A program made the position numbers and the translations under genes. Source: Oasisia sp. SBJ-2009 (Eukaryota > Annelida > Polychaeta > Sabellida > Siboglinidae). Taken from it: a stretch of DNA of 64,000 bases. The notes beneath the pieces are model-generated. The model ran no database searches. It saw only the letters and a program-made list of their open reading frames with translations, and was not told the DNA's origin. Positions 1 to 14,964 of this stretch are shown in pieces (position 1 is the stretch's first letter; the number at the start of each line of letters is the position of its first letter). Location: positions 46,323,374 to 46,387,373 of the forward strand of contig OZ024862.1 in NCBI GenBank assembly GCA_964017155.1, read 5' to 3'.

Positions 1-384
1 TATACAATTATCTAAGCAACCTATCACGCTTAAATCCATTGTTCTTGCTGAGTGTTTGTCCAAGGTGTGAACAACATGTTTGCGTGTTTCTTCAGGAACT
101 TATCCGAGGGTGTTATGACAATGCTCTGCTGCTTGTTGTTGTTGCGAACTAATCGACTACCAACTGAAGAGGTCCACAAACAGATATTCCACACAAGTCG
201 CTGCAACTGACTGCACGCGGCTTAGTTCATTATGCGAGGCTCTATAATTGTCATTCGTTTTATAGTTCATTCTGTTTTAACTCTCCCGATCTACACAGAT
301 CCATAGTTGGATCGAGAACATTAGCGAAAACTTTTGACACGCGAACATATGACGCTATAACAATAGCAAAACCTCGGGAACACA

Positions 385-545
385 TCACGTGACACTTGAA
401 ACAATGGAATCGACGCAACGCATTTACGAGATTCACGCATACAAATGGTCTGCAGTGATGTCCTGTCGTCATTCTCATCGCATCCTAGCGCCATTTAATA
501 CCAGGGTAAGTTTCTGATCAGGTACGGCATTTTGACAAACGGCGG
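385..545. repeat. Dispersed repeat, copy 1
   Basis: Matches 3924-4080 in the same orientation at roughly 75-80 percent by eye, sharing ACAATGGAATCGACGCAAC and GTCGTCATTCTCATCGC. Neighbouring segments (895-930 with 4885-4920, and 1195-1270 with 5150-5225) also match in the same order. This indicates a diverged segmental duplication or two copies of one element about 3.5-4 kb apart. Confidence 0.7.
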
Positions 546-712
546 TATCATATAATGCTCACACGTAAGTGATAATAACATAGGTGTATCTACTTCAACT
601 TTGTATTGAGACAGGAGATTACACAAAATAACAAGTAAAAGGTATACGTTTGAAACAGCCGTCTTTAAAGACTTAATTCCATCAACAGGATACGTTTCAC
701 CATCGATTTGTT

Positions 713-716
713 TATA

Positions 717-771
<55 letters not shown>

Positions 772-784
772 CATATATATATAT

Positions 785-847
<63 letters not shown>
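713..847. repeat. (TA)n microsatellite
   Basis: About 130 bases of TA repeats with two ATGACAT interruptions. Non-coding. Confidence 0.95.
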
Positions 848-1311
848 TATAATTATAATGATAAGTGTTTATATTTAAACTTTACATGATCATGGGAACA
901 AACAATAAACGTAGAAATGGATTGGTCGGAAACAGCAGCTAATTCATCACCAGGTATCATATAAACACGTAAACACTGACACAGAGCAGTGCACGAGGCG
1001 GAGAAACGGCAAAGGAGAAAGGAGAGGGAGATGTGTTAACATCTTCACGTCTCCCTTCCACTTAGCAAGATCTGCAAATTAAGAATCGGGTGAGTCACTT
1101 CATGACACACGACAGACCTTAATTTGTAAGACGCCACCCTCGTTTTGAAGAACCGCTGAAGAGATCACGACCATGTTCATCAGATCAGCCCTTGTTCAAC
1201 CAGAAGCAACTGGTATAGTGGTGTAGGAGCCAAAATAGTGAACATTCTTTCTGTTGTTCACCGTGTAGGCCCTATATATCAGAATACCAATTTACCATAA
1301 CACACAAAAGT

Positions 1312-1462
1312 CGCGCGCGCGCGTGTGTGCGTGTGTGCGTGTGTGCGTGTGTGCGTGTGTGCGTGTGTGTGCGTGTGTGTGTGTGCGTGTGTGCGTGCGT
1401 GTGTGCGTGCGTGCGTGTGTGCGTGCGCGCGCGTGTGCGCGTGCGTGCGTGCGTGCGTGTGT

Positions 1463-1528
<66 letters not shown>
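1312..1528. repeat. Alternating purine-pyrimidine (CG/GT)n tract
   Basis: A 217-base block that starts CGCGCGCGC, passes through mixed GTGTGC units and ends in pure (GT)n. It is alternating purine-pyrimidine almost throughout, so it is open in several frames on both strands; those frames are artefacts. Such a tract has high Z-DNA potential. Confidence 0.95.
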
Positions 1529-1530
<2 letters not shown>

Positions 1531-1674
1531 GCGATCCTTTTCACACTGGTATAGTGTTTTTAAACACGAGAGCCACATTACATTTTGCCAGCCATTCGCA
1601 CACGACCACTTCACTGACTAATGATTCATTTGCATTAATGACAATTAAGCAATGAAACAATCAGCTAAGCAGTC

Positions 1675-1850
1675 AACGCTTAAATACATTATACGTATTG
1701 TCAGCCTGTCAAAAGTGTAAAAAACATTCTTATTTTGCACATTTCTTCTTGAACCTACTCAACTACCGAATGAAGAGTTCCACAGATAGAAACACCCACA
1801 CGTCGCTGCAACTGTATGCACGCGACTTATTTTATAATTGCTCTAAAATG
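1675..1850. repeat. Degenerate repeat related to bases 1-235
   Basis: The segment around CGTCGCTGCAACTGTATGCA corresponds to the segment near 195-220 (AGTCGCTGCAACTGACTGCA), with further colinear similarity on both sides (ACTACC...TGAAGAG...CCACA). It is another diverged member of the repeat family at the left edge of the window. Confidence 0.55.
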
Positions 1851-2016
1851 TTAATTCCTTTCAGGGTCTTTTCATTTTAGTGCTTCCAATCTAGAGTAAT
1901 TTACATAAACTAATGTTACTTAACTGCTACTTTGGGGAGATTTTTATAGTCATAATTATGTTTTCGTAGTTACATTGTTTGCATACTTGCCCCAGTACTG
2001 CGTTTAACATGTATGT

Positions 2017-2019
2017 ACG

Positions 2020-2106
<87 letters not shown>

Positions 2107-2119
2107 ATGCGTGCATGCG
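2017..2119. repeat. (CGTG)n microsatellite
   Basis: About 24 tetranucleotide copies ending in TGCATGCGTGCATGC. The downstream flank GCGATCCTTT also follows the tract at 1312-1528, suggesting both belong to copies of one longer repeat. Confidence 0.95.
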
Positions 2120-3923
2120 ATCCTTTACAGACGGGCAACAGTAATAATAAATTTATGCATAACTTTGCTAGACAGGTATTGCTGCGAGCCTTTACATTTT
2201 GTGTTTTAGTTATGGTGGCTGTTTGACAGTGATATGACATAGTATAGTGCGCAGTAAATGTGATGTCCTTTTTTGTCTAGCTTGTAATCAACGTAGCAGA
2301 TAGCCTCGATTATCCATGTTCCGTGAGGTGGCAGCACGTTAGAAGGAAATAAAGCTTTGCGCTTGTGACCACCAGGTGGCCTTACCACATAATAGGGTAA
2401 AGATGCTCATTGGCTCTCTCAGGTCAAATTCGAAATAAAAAGGAAACAAGTATTCCCGTTTTGTCGGACAATTCTATGTTATAAAACTATTCAACATTAA
2501 ACTTATACTGAAATATGTCACACACAAAATAAACATAAATTTAAATTTTACGTTGTTAATTTTTCGTATCACTTTTTACCTTTTGTTTTGTGTATACATA
2601 TTTTATAACTTAATTTCGTTATCAAAAGCATACATGCTATATAATAATTTAATTACATTAATTTAATTATTCGTTGTGTACCTTGCCTGCTATTGGGATA
2701 TCTACACGGTTGTTCCACAGGTGGAGCCACAAGCTAACCAACACGATTGACAAAACACTGCAACATGACATAGCGAAGTTGTGTGTCTTCAATTCATTTT
2801 GTGAAGAATATTGTTCCGTCTATAATGATTTGCTAAAATGATGGGATACTTCGATGATCGTCCCAAGCCTCATGGGGTACGCGGGAAGAACGCAATTGGG
2901 AACTGCTAGGCTAGATAATCATATGCGTATATATTTTAGAGTACGAAAATAATTGGTTGTTTGTTTCAACATACGCACATTTCACGCGGGTATGTTTTAA
3001 GCAACTCACTAATGGTGCGAATTAAAATATTATCTCCAACCACGTGGACTCCCCACTAACATCAGGACTCAACAACAGATCTGTGTAATTTTGTTCTATC
3101 GTGAGACGCATTTAACGTAGAGACTATTTCACTAAGATAAAGTGCTCTTATGGAAAATTCATCATCAACAAAAATTGTAAAAAAAAAATCAAAACGCAAA
3201 TAACCATAGCCATGCTACTAAGAACACTAGTTCCATTACAGACCAGCGACAGTGTTGACAGTTTTCAGGTATTCAACATCACTCTTAAGGATCAAAATTC
3301 ATTTTAAAGTGGAAAATCGGGTTTAACTAGAGCTCTTAACAACGTTAGGGAATGCGCTCCTGATTTCTATGCCGCAACCTATTAACAAAGACGGGGAGTC
3401 GTTTTGTAGATGTTTTATTTGCCTGAAAGACCACAAATACATAGAAACACAGGTGGGCAAAACATGAAATAAAAATAACTGACAAATATATAGTATAATA
3501 CTGTAAATCGTGACATGATATCGTAGTAATACTGATTTGGTGAATACTTTGTGACGACGTCATTCAGACCACACCACACGGCGGAGACAAACCTGTAATT
3601 ATAGAAACTTCTTATTTTAAACAAATTTTCAAAAGCGTTGCATGATCACAGAGAATGCCTACGGCCTAGATATTGTATCTAAAATTTAGCTGGTACGTAA
3701 CTAACTTGTCCAACCTACATTTGGCCTTCCGGCGATATGTACAACATTTATGATAACTATTTTGTGCTTTTGGGGGCTTCTGCCGAATGAAAATAACAAG
3801 CAACATGGAGATAGTTTTATCTGTGTGTGCACATAGATGTTGGTTAATTCGAAATGGAACAAAAACAGCGGAGAAACGCTATTGCCACGCGAAACTCTGC
3901 TAGCAGCAATAGCAAAACCACGG

Positions 3924-4080
3924 GAGCACAACACGTGACAGCTAAAACAATGGAATCGACGCAACACATTTGCGAGAATCACGCAGAATCTCGTAAAATT
4001 GGTCGGCAGTGACGTCCAGTCGTCATTCTCATCGCGCCGTCTAGTACCAAGGCCAGTTGCTGATCAGGTAATCCTTAGTA
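3924..4080. repeat. Dispersed repeat, copy 2
   Basis: Second copy of the unit at 385-545 (see that entry). Indels, including the long (TA)n block in copy 1, account for the different spacing to the next matching segments. There is no intact open frame and no recognisable termini. Confidence 0.7.
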
Positions 4081-7000
4081 GGATGCGTATTGCGATAGCG
4101 GTTGCTGAAAAGAGAAAGTATGCATGTAGGAGTCAGACCACATTCGCATTTTCCATAGGCGACCACTAAAACGTTTCCTTCATTTCCTACTAATCTTGAT
4201 GATATTTGTTATTGACAATTTCACAGCATATTTACCCTCTATAGACAGAAGTACTGTTAACATTTCGTGACATTCTCATACCTCAGGTCTCACACAAACT
4301 ACTTTCAAATCTTACACCCCTCCATTTATGCTCGGATTGCCCCTGCTTACACCACCAAGCAAAATGACAACTGTAATAATACGCAGAAATGCACCGACTG
4401 ACAGCTGTCATGATAATCTGACAGCTCTGATGCCACGCTGCACACAAACATCATTTATATTCACTCCACACTACATATGTACTCACAGAAATTCAGACAA
4501 GCTGCACGATGCTGTTTTATAGGGTACTCTTTGATTTATTTATTTAGAGACGACATAATTATTTCCCTTAGTTCCTCAACAGAAGCTGGAGTAAAGAAGA
4601 AAGAAGGGAATTTATTTGCGTAGGTTGAACGTTTACATTATTTAACACATGAACTGGGAACGAAGGCAGTATAAGGATAATTTTAATGATAACTTTATGA
4701 ATTATATTTTGGCAGAGATGGAGCAGCCCGTCTATATAAATTTTACATCTAACGTAACATATGATTGTAACATATGCCTATGTAGTAATTCGCCATTTTT
4801 CAGTAACTGTTATTTAATACCTTATGTATGACACGTTACATCATCGATTCGATTTAGTTAATAAATGCTTTATGTTGGAACTTTACACGAATGAGGGCCC
4901 AAACTTAGAAATGGGTTGGTGGGTGGGGTGTAGCAAATCATACGTCACTACGATAGTCATGTCCACGCAGACACACAGCCTCTACACCACGGCCTATATC
5001 GGAGAGTGACGCTGCGATCACGTGATTTTACGTAATAAAACAATCGCAATGCACGTGACATGATGATTGCGCATGTGTTGTAATTAAGTGATATTCAGTT
5101 TTTTTTTTATTTAGCACGTCGTTCACCTGCACCTCGACAGATCAACCTTAATTACTGTACAATCAGAAGCAACTGGCATGGCGTAGGAGCCAACACAATG
5201 TAAGTCCATTATGTTGTTCGCGTGATATGTGGAGTTTCATCGTCTCGTTGCAACACGGGTACAGACGACGTGGCGTGTCGCTCGCACAAACGCACAAGTG
5301 CCATGGTGCTGCTTTTGCCACACAAGCAACTGCGATCAATTCTTAGGAAGAAAAAGGTTTGCACAAAAACAGGTATATATAAATTCAATGCGTCGTCGTG
5401 TCGATATTAGGTGCAATATTAGCACATGCACTGTGATTTATGACGATAAATGTGACAACAGGCAAATTCGTAAAATTATGTATGACGATTTGTTGTCGAA
5501 CGTCACGGTTAGAGTTAGGACGAATGATTGGTGCAGTTCGGAATACACACAAACGCCCAACAACATTATCTTGTTTGTGCTTCGTGCATTCAGTTGCAGT
5601 TCCTGAAAGTAGGCCCTACATCTTACTGACACGTATTTCATGTTCCCCTGTAGCTAAGCAGATAAGAGCAGGTTTGGCAAAAGTTTCATTAACAAATAAA
5701 AATACAGATTTAAATATATCATATAAATTTAAGTGATGATTCGGTGAACGGATATGCACATAAATGTATGTGGAGTGGTCAGTAATAATTGAAATTCTGA
5801 AGAGTAATGTCGCATCCCTGGCCGGAACCAGTTCGCGTGCAAAGGAATTTTGAGAATTTCGAGGAACACCGAAAGTAATCGTGTCAGTATCTACGTACAC
5901 CATCTGACCTTGAGGAGTTATCATTCAGTGCATCATTGTTAGACACGATCACGTGTTTCGGATTGCACATGTCCGCAAGTTGGGAGTCCGGTCGAATAAA
6001 ACGCTTACCTCCGTGTGGTCCATCTGACTTTAGCACCTTAGTTATTATAAGTATACAGATGCAGTGTTTGCATGCGTTGATGTTAAAGACACGACACAGA
6101 TGGTGTGAAACCAAACACACGCATGCTTAAATGTAACTTAGCCTGTGTCACCACAACGGTACTCACTACATGTGGTTAGGGATAGGCTGTCTGCCAATGT
6201 GATCAATGTTGGGGTACGGATGAAGAGTGTACTGAAACAAGAAGCCGGTCACACATACTACACAGAGTCGACAAAGGAGGTCGACAGTATCTACAATCTA
6301 CACAGAGACCAGCCCGCAACCAAGCATGACACGAAGACGTTAATTATTGACGCGAGAAACAAAGAGTATCTACAATTGGGTGCATTGACAGAAGTCGCTG
6401 GCGAAGATGTTTTGCGCAAGAGGTGTTCGGTTGCATCTGCGTATGTATATACATACATATTTCAGTGGTGAAAATATTCAACATTGTTGCTTTTGAAGTT
6501 CTGTAATAGTTTTACCCTACATCCCGTGGCTATGTACAGCTGTGTTTTAGAATAGAAATGTCCATCAGAGGGTTTTATACCAGACACATTTCTCTGTGCT
6601 GCATGAAAGTTTATATACAAACTTTTTTTCCGTTACAAACAAGCGTCTGTAACGGAGTGAATGGCTATATCTGGCTTTTGACGGGTTAGTGTGGAAAACA
6701 ACATTTGCACTGCGTAAATCAAATGGCAGTTATTATTAGAGTAACAAATAAGCTGTGTCAGAATGTGTTGAAGCTTCCTTGGACTTCATGACATTACCAA
6801 ATAATTTATTTCAGACGCGCATTCATCTAGAATTCTGTGGACATAATAATAAATTTGCGGACATTCTTGAGATAGTGTAAGCGAGTGTTTCATGGTTTGG
6901 AAATTGTGGTGCATGATACATGTTCTGATTAGTTGCTGTTGATACCAAAGCCGTAGGTGTCCTAGATATATGCGATTGTACAAAGGAACATGATGGGTAT

Positions 7001-7230
7001 GCAACTAAAGAATGATACGCAGGGTTCCCACGCTTGTTGACGTGAAACAGTGCATGATTATTGCAAAACTTCACCTTACAACAATATACAAAGGAACGCA
7101 AAATTAACACTTTGCGTATGATTTCATTCATTACACATGCACAATTTCATGATTTTCAACGAGCATGGGAATCCTGATATGATGAATCTAGACGATGGAC
7201 CAAGAGAGGGGGACATGGCGGACAACTTAC

Positions 7231-7292
7231 CCGCCAGTTGGATGTCCGCTCCGGACGCAGATAGCGGACGGCGTAACCTTTGAAATGTAGGT
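7231..7292 (-). CDS. TEPP/SPMIP8-like protein, exon 5 (last exon found)
   Basis: A 62-base exon between CTTGTAG and CGG|GTAAGT. It reads D-LHFKGYAVRYLRPERTSNWR and leaves in phase 0. Joined to exon 4 it gives SADE-D-LHFKGYAVRYLRPE, a convincing continuation in the same style. After this point the assembled protein is 165 residues and no stop has been reached. No phase-0 exon that continues it was recognised between 1 and 7230, so the gene probably runs off the window. The other two frames of this segment give the unrelated SCRPTFQRL reading, which is rejected. Confidence 0.7.
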
Positions 7293-7729
7293 CTACAAGA
7301 ACGCCACGCCACGCTCGTTATAGGATCAACAGTAATCGACAATTGGTACAATAACAACACATCGAAAACACATATTTATATTAACCAAGCAAGTAGTGCT
7401 AACTTATCAAATATTTATGCAATACATGTGCAAGTACGTGGATACTTTAATGTTTATCCAGGTGACTGCGTATGTTCTACAATAAGCTTACTGCCCAGAT
7501 GATATGAGGTGATACTGGAATGTTTAAGAAGCACTCCTATCACAGGTATATATCTACCAGACGGTGGCACAGTTCCATGTCCCGTTTGAGCACTACAATT
7601 CCGAAATCCTAACATCAATGCGATTTTATACTAAACATTATCCTCTTCAAGAGTGTTATCATTTTTATTCCCGCAAAGAGGAGAAACTGGTTTCCATACA
7701 CATTACTGCGGGCGAAATGTTTGCATTAC

Positions 7730-7815
7730 CTTCATCGGCGCTGATCTGCGGCAGACGGATGTTGAACCTTTCTGGGCTACGGTTGAGGAACTCCGACCAC
7801 TGGAGGCGTGTTCTC
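7730..7815 (-). CDS. TEPP/SPMIP8-like protein, exon 4
   Basis: An 86-base exon between TTACAG and GAAG|GTAATG. It reads RTRLQWSEFLNRSPERFN, then IRLPQISADE plus G, entering in phase 2 and leaving in phase 1. The run QWSEFLNRSPERFNIRLPQ looks like a conserved structured motif and is one of the parts that recalls TEPP. The upstream intron (7816-10188) holds a long (CTGC)n array. No membrane segment or catalytic motif is present. Confidence 0.72.
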
Positions 7816-10188
<2,373 letters not shown>

Positions 10189-10247
10189 TTGAGCTCGTCA
10201 GGCGTCGTGTAGTATCTGTGCATTTGACGTCCTATTTCGGTGATCCC
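10189..10247 (-). CDS. TEPP/SPMIP8-like protein, exon 3
   Basis: A 59-base exon bounded by CTACAG and CAA|GTAAGT. It enters in phase 0 and reads GITEIGRQMHRYYTTPDEL plus AA, leaving in phase 2. The reading has no stop and an amphipathic, charged composition. The next exon supplies G to complete AAG (Lys), giving DEL-K-RTRLQWSEF. The exact phase match on both sides, with consensus splice sites, makes a chance occurrence unlikely. It was too short to stand out as an open reading frame. Confidence 0.7.
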
Positions 10248-10672
10248 CTGTAGACAGATTAAACAGGAACTTACAAGCCGTGAAAACTACACGTGTGACG
10301 TTAGGCTACAGAACTGGAATGGTCGCTTACTAGTGTAAGCAAAAATGCGTAGAGAAAATATATTTTTAAATCACTGTTTACCATAAAGCTGTCGAAATCC
10401 TGTACGCTGGTAGGGTGGGACATGACAGCAGACGTTTGTATGCGTATGTTCGTAACCATAGAATTGGTAGGCCTACATCAAGTCGCAATATTTGCGTTGA
10501 TCAACAAACACGTCCACCACGTAGCAGTATTTCATTTGATCATTGATTATATTTAAGTTAGATAACTTTATTTAGTAGTTATTCCGATTATTCGATTGTC
10601 GTTCTGAGGACTGGAGCGATCGAACCGTTGACGCCATGTCCCTGGTGCACCGCGCGGCGAGGGAGGAGGGGA

Positions 10673-10720
10673 GGGTAACTCACCGAGCAAGGGGAGGAGA
10701 GGAGGGTAACTCACCGAGCA
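10673..10720. repeat. 31-bp tandem duplication containing a splice donor
   Basis: GAGGGTAACTCACCGAGCAAG occurs twice with a 31-base offset (from 10671 and 10702; 10673-10720 covers the core of both copies). Each copy carries, on the minus strand, CTCG|GTGAGTTACC, the donor of exon 2 of the TEPP-like gene. Confidence 0.85.
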
Positions 10721-10776
10721 AGACAGTCTGCGGCCCGGTAACGAGAACAGCGTGGTCGACGCATTGCGGAACTCGG
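10715..10776 (-). CDS. TEPP/SPMIP8-like protein, exon 2
   Basis: A 62-base exon between TTGTAG and TCG|GTGAGT. In the phase set by exon 1 it reads A-EFRNASTTLFSLPGRRLSCS and leaves in phase 0. CpG and GC content exceed the flanks. A 31-bp tandem duplication just downstream repeats the whole donor neighbourhood, giving a second identical CTCG|GTGAGT at about 10684. Use of that copy would add 31 bases and shift the frame. Support is by phase with exons 1 and 3 and by the clean splice sites; the short length makes it less certain than exons 3-5. Confidence 0.6.
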
Positions 10777-13700
10777 CTACAACAGTGAGGACACCGATCG
10801 TGAACATTTTGGCTGGTATCCGAATCATCAACTTGAAATGCAATATAAGATACACAAAGATCCGTATTGAATTTAACATTGCCTAAGCTTTCTATAACGT
10901 TCATATTTTCAACGATGGTCACCATTATATCATGCCACAAATACGTAACAGGACTAAATACAAACATACAACACAATATGAAATAACATTTGATGGAAAT
11001 ACTTGGCGCACACCTAATTGATTTCGGCGCATACTTTTTTAATTGGCGCTGGGCGTCATCGGTATAACATATGCCTGATCACATATCAAGACAATTCGAC
11101 GAGTTTTCAGGAATCTTCAAAGTATAAACAATTATTAATCTTCGACAGCTGTTACTTTGTAATTACATTTCATACCCGTATGCTTGACATACATTCAGCA
11201 CCTTGATGCAACGTTAGCACGGGATACTGATTGTATTCACCCAACACTCCAAAGTCCCGACTAATAGGTACGTTCTTGTATAGCGCCGTATCCAAACGCT
11301 AAGACAATTCAACTCGCTTTACACTTTGCTCCCTCGCAGACCACTTTACTCGAACACTATTTCAACTAAGCTGTGAAACATTAAGCCACGTTGCAAATAT
11401 GTACGCGAAAACAACGCATACCCAGTAACAACTATGCGCTGTTTCTTTTCATATACTCGTATAGCTGAGTGAGCTAGAGCAAAATGGAGCGAACGAACTT
11501 GTCGATGGTTCGAAACGGCAGCACGAGGATTCGAGCATGGAATCTATCGATGGTGTCCGAGTCTATTAACTATATTGCATACGAAGAATTCACACAATGC
11601 GGCTGTAGAGCAATTACTTCGATGTAATATCAGATTTCAACTGGACCGTGACGTTTCATATATGCTTCATGGCGGTAACTGTCATGGTTGATTTTTCTCG
11701 CATTTTGTCCCAGCAAGAAAACCCACGGACCGTTGATTATCCATACGGTTTACAAAAGCCCTTTTATTAAAAGAGCTGATGCATAATGTCCGATTGCACA
11801 CTGACCAATAAGTCGCTAACGTTGTACTGTTTGCAATATCAAAGTCTCGCCGAATTGACATTATAATCAGTGAATGGTAGAATGTTCCACTCGTATACCG
11901 GATAACATGTTTTCACACAAGACACACATGGGTATAGTCGTGAATGATAGTCCGCTGGACCGCTTAGTGTTTTGGCAAACAATGAACAGTTGTCCGTATG
12001 ATTAGCGTGTGACACGTATATAAAAGACGCAGTCGAAATACACCAACTGTGCACACCGCATGGTTATGTCGTGCCTAGGCAGACCTATTCTACAAGTGTG
12101 TGGGTGACGATGTATGGTGCATTCATGTGGTTGAACGTGTCTCACCGCACAAAGCCCAGTTCAACGCGCGTGTCTAAGCCGCTGCAATTATTATTCTTCG
12201 TCTGAGGCTGCGACATGAGCGTTGACCGCATAATACCTGGACTATAAGGCGATAAGATATATACACGTGTACGCATGTATTGGTGGCCTTGATCACCGTG
12301 TACAGTTCTTCTACATATGCACAACTGGTGGACTTTTCACATTGAACAATCTTACAAACTCGTGCAACAAGTCCCAATGCCGCTACACACTATTTCAACT
12401 TGCCACGGCGGTGTATGTGTTACATTGCTGGTCGTCTCTGTCATTCATAGGGATATTTTACTCGTCTTTGCAATCTGCTGAATTCGATGTTTCGTTCTTC
12501 TCTGTGTCTTGATACTTATTTAAGTAAATATACTTTTGCTACAGTCGCCAGAAAAAAAACAGACTTCCGATTGTCCATTATAGGCTTTGGTGTTAAGTCC
12601 TATATACGACACTGTTTGTTCATAGCCTGCAGTAATCATATTACATAGACGTCCATCTTGTTTTACACCTTACGACGAAAAACAGCCATTTAGCATTGAA
12701 ACTTCGAAGACCTATTTGCGAATATCATATTACGTTCTTGCAACCATTGGTGGTTTGATTCAATATATCCCGCAATCGAGCCTGCTGTATTGTTTGTTCT
12801 ACTTTATGTCGACACGGAGCTACATAATGCATCGAGAACTTGTAACGTGATTAATTACGTGTTGAATGATTGGCGTTGTGTGCAACAGAGCATTAATGCA
12901 TTGTGTATTTACATAAGGGGCGAGACATAATGACATTAATGTTACCACACAAGGCAACTATCCATTCGAGTCGCATACGTTCTCACAGTTTGCCCAATTA
13001 TGTATTCCGGTTGCTTAAATATCTAAATACAGTATGGAAAGAGTACATTTTCTCTTAATAATGTACTAAAAGTTAAATACATTTACATTTTGCGAACCGC
13101 AGACATGGTTAATCAATTTGACTATATAACTCGATAGGTAATAAACAAAAACAATACGAAGATCGTGAAGAATAGAGCATGTATCCTACATTATATAGAG
13201 CTCAGTGATGAGTGTGAATATTAACAGTACTTCGACTTCATCACCAATGTTCAATTGATTACGAAAACACGCTTATTAATCACGACTTCGCGATTCCAGA
13301 ACAACAACTTACGACATCGAAGGTCTATTATCACGCCAAGCGGAACCCGTGTCATTGTGTAGTGTGTGCACGTAACTTGCGACGGCATATATTACTTATG
13401 TATTTACTCCATCTAGTGTCGAACCTTTAGTGCAGTCAAACACACCGACACGCAGAATGATGTCCCTCGAGCTTTCTATTGTTCACAGGCCCATTGCAAC
13501 GGTAATAGTATACTGTCCACACGCAACCAATGGCTTCGAATTCGACATCGCTATCATGTTTTATTTATTGTCTGGTGTCACGCAAGTGGGCCTATAGTGA
13601 CAGCACCGTCTACAATGCATTGAATGCGGAGATATGTTGATATAAGGCCACATACTAGTTCTGGTGAATACTGATTTCCCGGTCTTGACAACGGCAAAGG

Positions 13701-14738
13701 GAACCAGTGAGAAAAACATTGGGTAAATGATGACAACTGTGTAAACTTGAACAGCCACAAATGGAAGAAATATTGGATAATTCGATGAACATTCGCTTAA
13801 AATATGTAACCTTTGCAAATACATTGCAAATGGTACCAGAACGGACACGCAAATATATCAGCCTGGGGACAAATATTGACACCAGCAGACGCTTTCTTAT
13901 ATAACAGCTTATTCGTCGGGTAGATACTATACTAAATATCGCCTGGCACATTACATGTAAGATAATGCAAACTATCCCATATATAGAATGCTTAACAGAA
14001 AGGTGAGTAAGAACCATCGTCTCTGATGTCATACTGTCAATAATGACGATGTCTTGGAAATTGTGTGGGAATAACTAAAATTATAATATCGTATTCGTTA
14101 TGTAAAGTATGATTGTGAATACAACATCCGTTCACGTGAGCTACGAAAAATTCTTCAAACTGTACCAAATCGAAAGATAGGCAGCATTTATTTGCGATGA
14201 ACCCATCGTTCGCCGGTGAAAAGGGTATTGGTCAAGTTGTTTGGTCATTGTGTTTGCTGAAGTCAATTTGCAATGGTTGCACAAACATTTAGCGGCATGT
14301 TTCTTGATCTCTTTATTTCCTCGGTAACGAACGAACGTCTACCGATTTGCGTAGTTTCCTCTTATTCCGGAATGATCGTTTTAACAACATACCTCTGTCC
14401 GTTTCCATGCTGTTTTGCATAAATTTGACGTTTGACTGATTAGCATGTACCAGCTTAGCACATCCACTTATGGATGGCATTTTCTTGGATGTCTTTATCC
14501 TAACCCACTCTGTGGTAATCAGTATCATATCAGATGTCAGAACAAAGATGCTCAGAACAAGGCCAAGGGTGACATCAGCCTAGGATCGGTCATGAGTCTT
14601 GGGGTAACTCAGCCTCAGGATCATGACAACGCCAGTGCGAATCATACCATAGTCGATACTCCAAACATACTCTTTCATGGCAATACTTTATACTTATCTG
14701 AAACAGACGATATCCACGCCCAGTTGCCGTCAACTTAC
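10777..14738. other. Intron 1 of the TEPP-like gene
   Basis: A 4-kb intron, CpG-rich (21 CpG in 11401-11700 by hand count). No internal exon could be fitted with both splice sites and phase. A 51-codon plus-strand frame starting at 11484 is not supported. Confidence 0.5.
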
Positions 14739-14964
14739 CCGGCCTCAACGACGTCGTCGTGCGACTGTGCTCCGACGGCAGCTTCTGGGCGACCGTGTCC
14801 ATGTCATAGCGTCTGAGGGTCGGCAGACGGGGGTGGAAGATGCCCTCCTTCACCGCCGCCAACTGCACGGCGTTGACATGCGAGGGGTACTGGTAGGAGT
14901 AGCTGGGGATGTCGACGGGTCGCACCCGCTGCGTCTCCGCAGAGGCGCTGTAGATGGTCGTCAT
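14739..14964 (-). CDS. TEPP/SPMIP8-like protein, exon 1 (N-terminus)
   Basis: Starts MTTIYSASAETQRV and gives 75 codons plus one base, ending with the donor CGG|GTAAGT (phase 1). The ATG has a good context (GAC before, A after). The segment FHPRLPTLRRYDMDTVAQKL is Pro/Arg/Tyr-rich with no signal peptide or membrane helix, like the short ordered motifs of microtubule inner proteins. From memory it resembles TEPP (SPMIP8), a sperm-axoneme protein; this was not checked. The frame stays open upstream of the Met, but the protein there is Arg-rich and looks like 5' UTR. It lies about 4.4 kb downstream of the HNF4 stop, in the same orientation. Confidence 0.7.

Larger units (their letters stand above)
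1..7230. other. CpG-rich region with degenerate dispersed repeats, no recognised gene
   Basis: No coding exon could be supported here on either strand. The stretch lies within or downstream of the TEPP-like gene. It contains degenerate copies of one repeat family (about 1-545, 880-1270, 1675-1850 and 3860-5225), microsatellites, and a few open frames around 100 codons without recognisable protein character (5229-5606 and 6145-6471 on the plus strand). Confidence 0.5.

Noticed and set aside
5229..5606. 125-codon plus-strand frame, Cys/Arg/Thr-rich
   Set aside because: No family resemblance; overlaps the degenerate repeat region and three alternative frames of similar length.
6145..6471. 108-codon plus-strand frame with ordinary amino-acid composition
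   Set aside because: No recognised motif, no splice context and no neighbouring exons; could be a transposon remnant but cannot be supported.
11484..11640. 51-codon plus-strand frame (MERTNLSMV...)
   Set aside because: Short, isolated, no homologue recognised, in a CpG-rich intron where chance frames are common.
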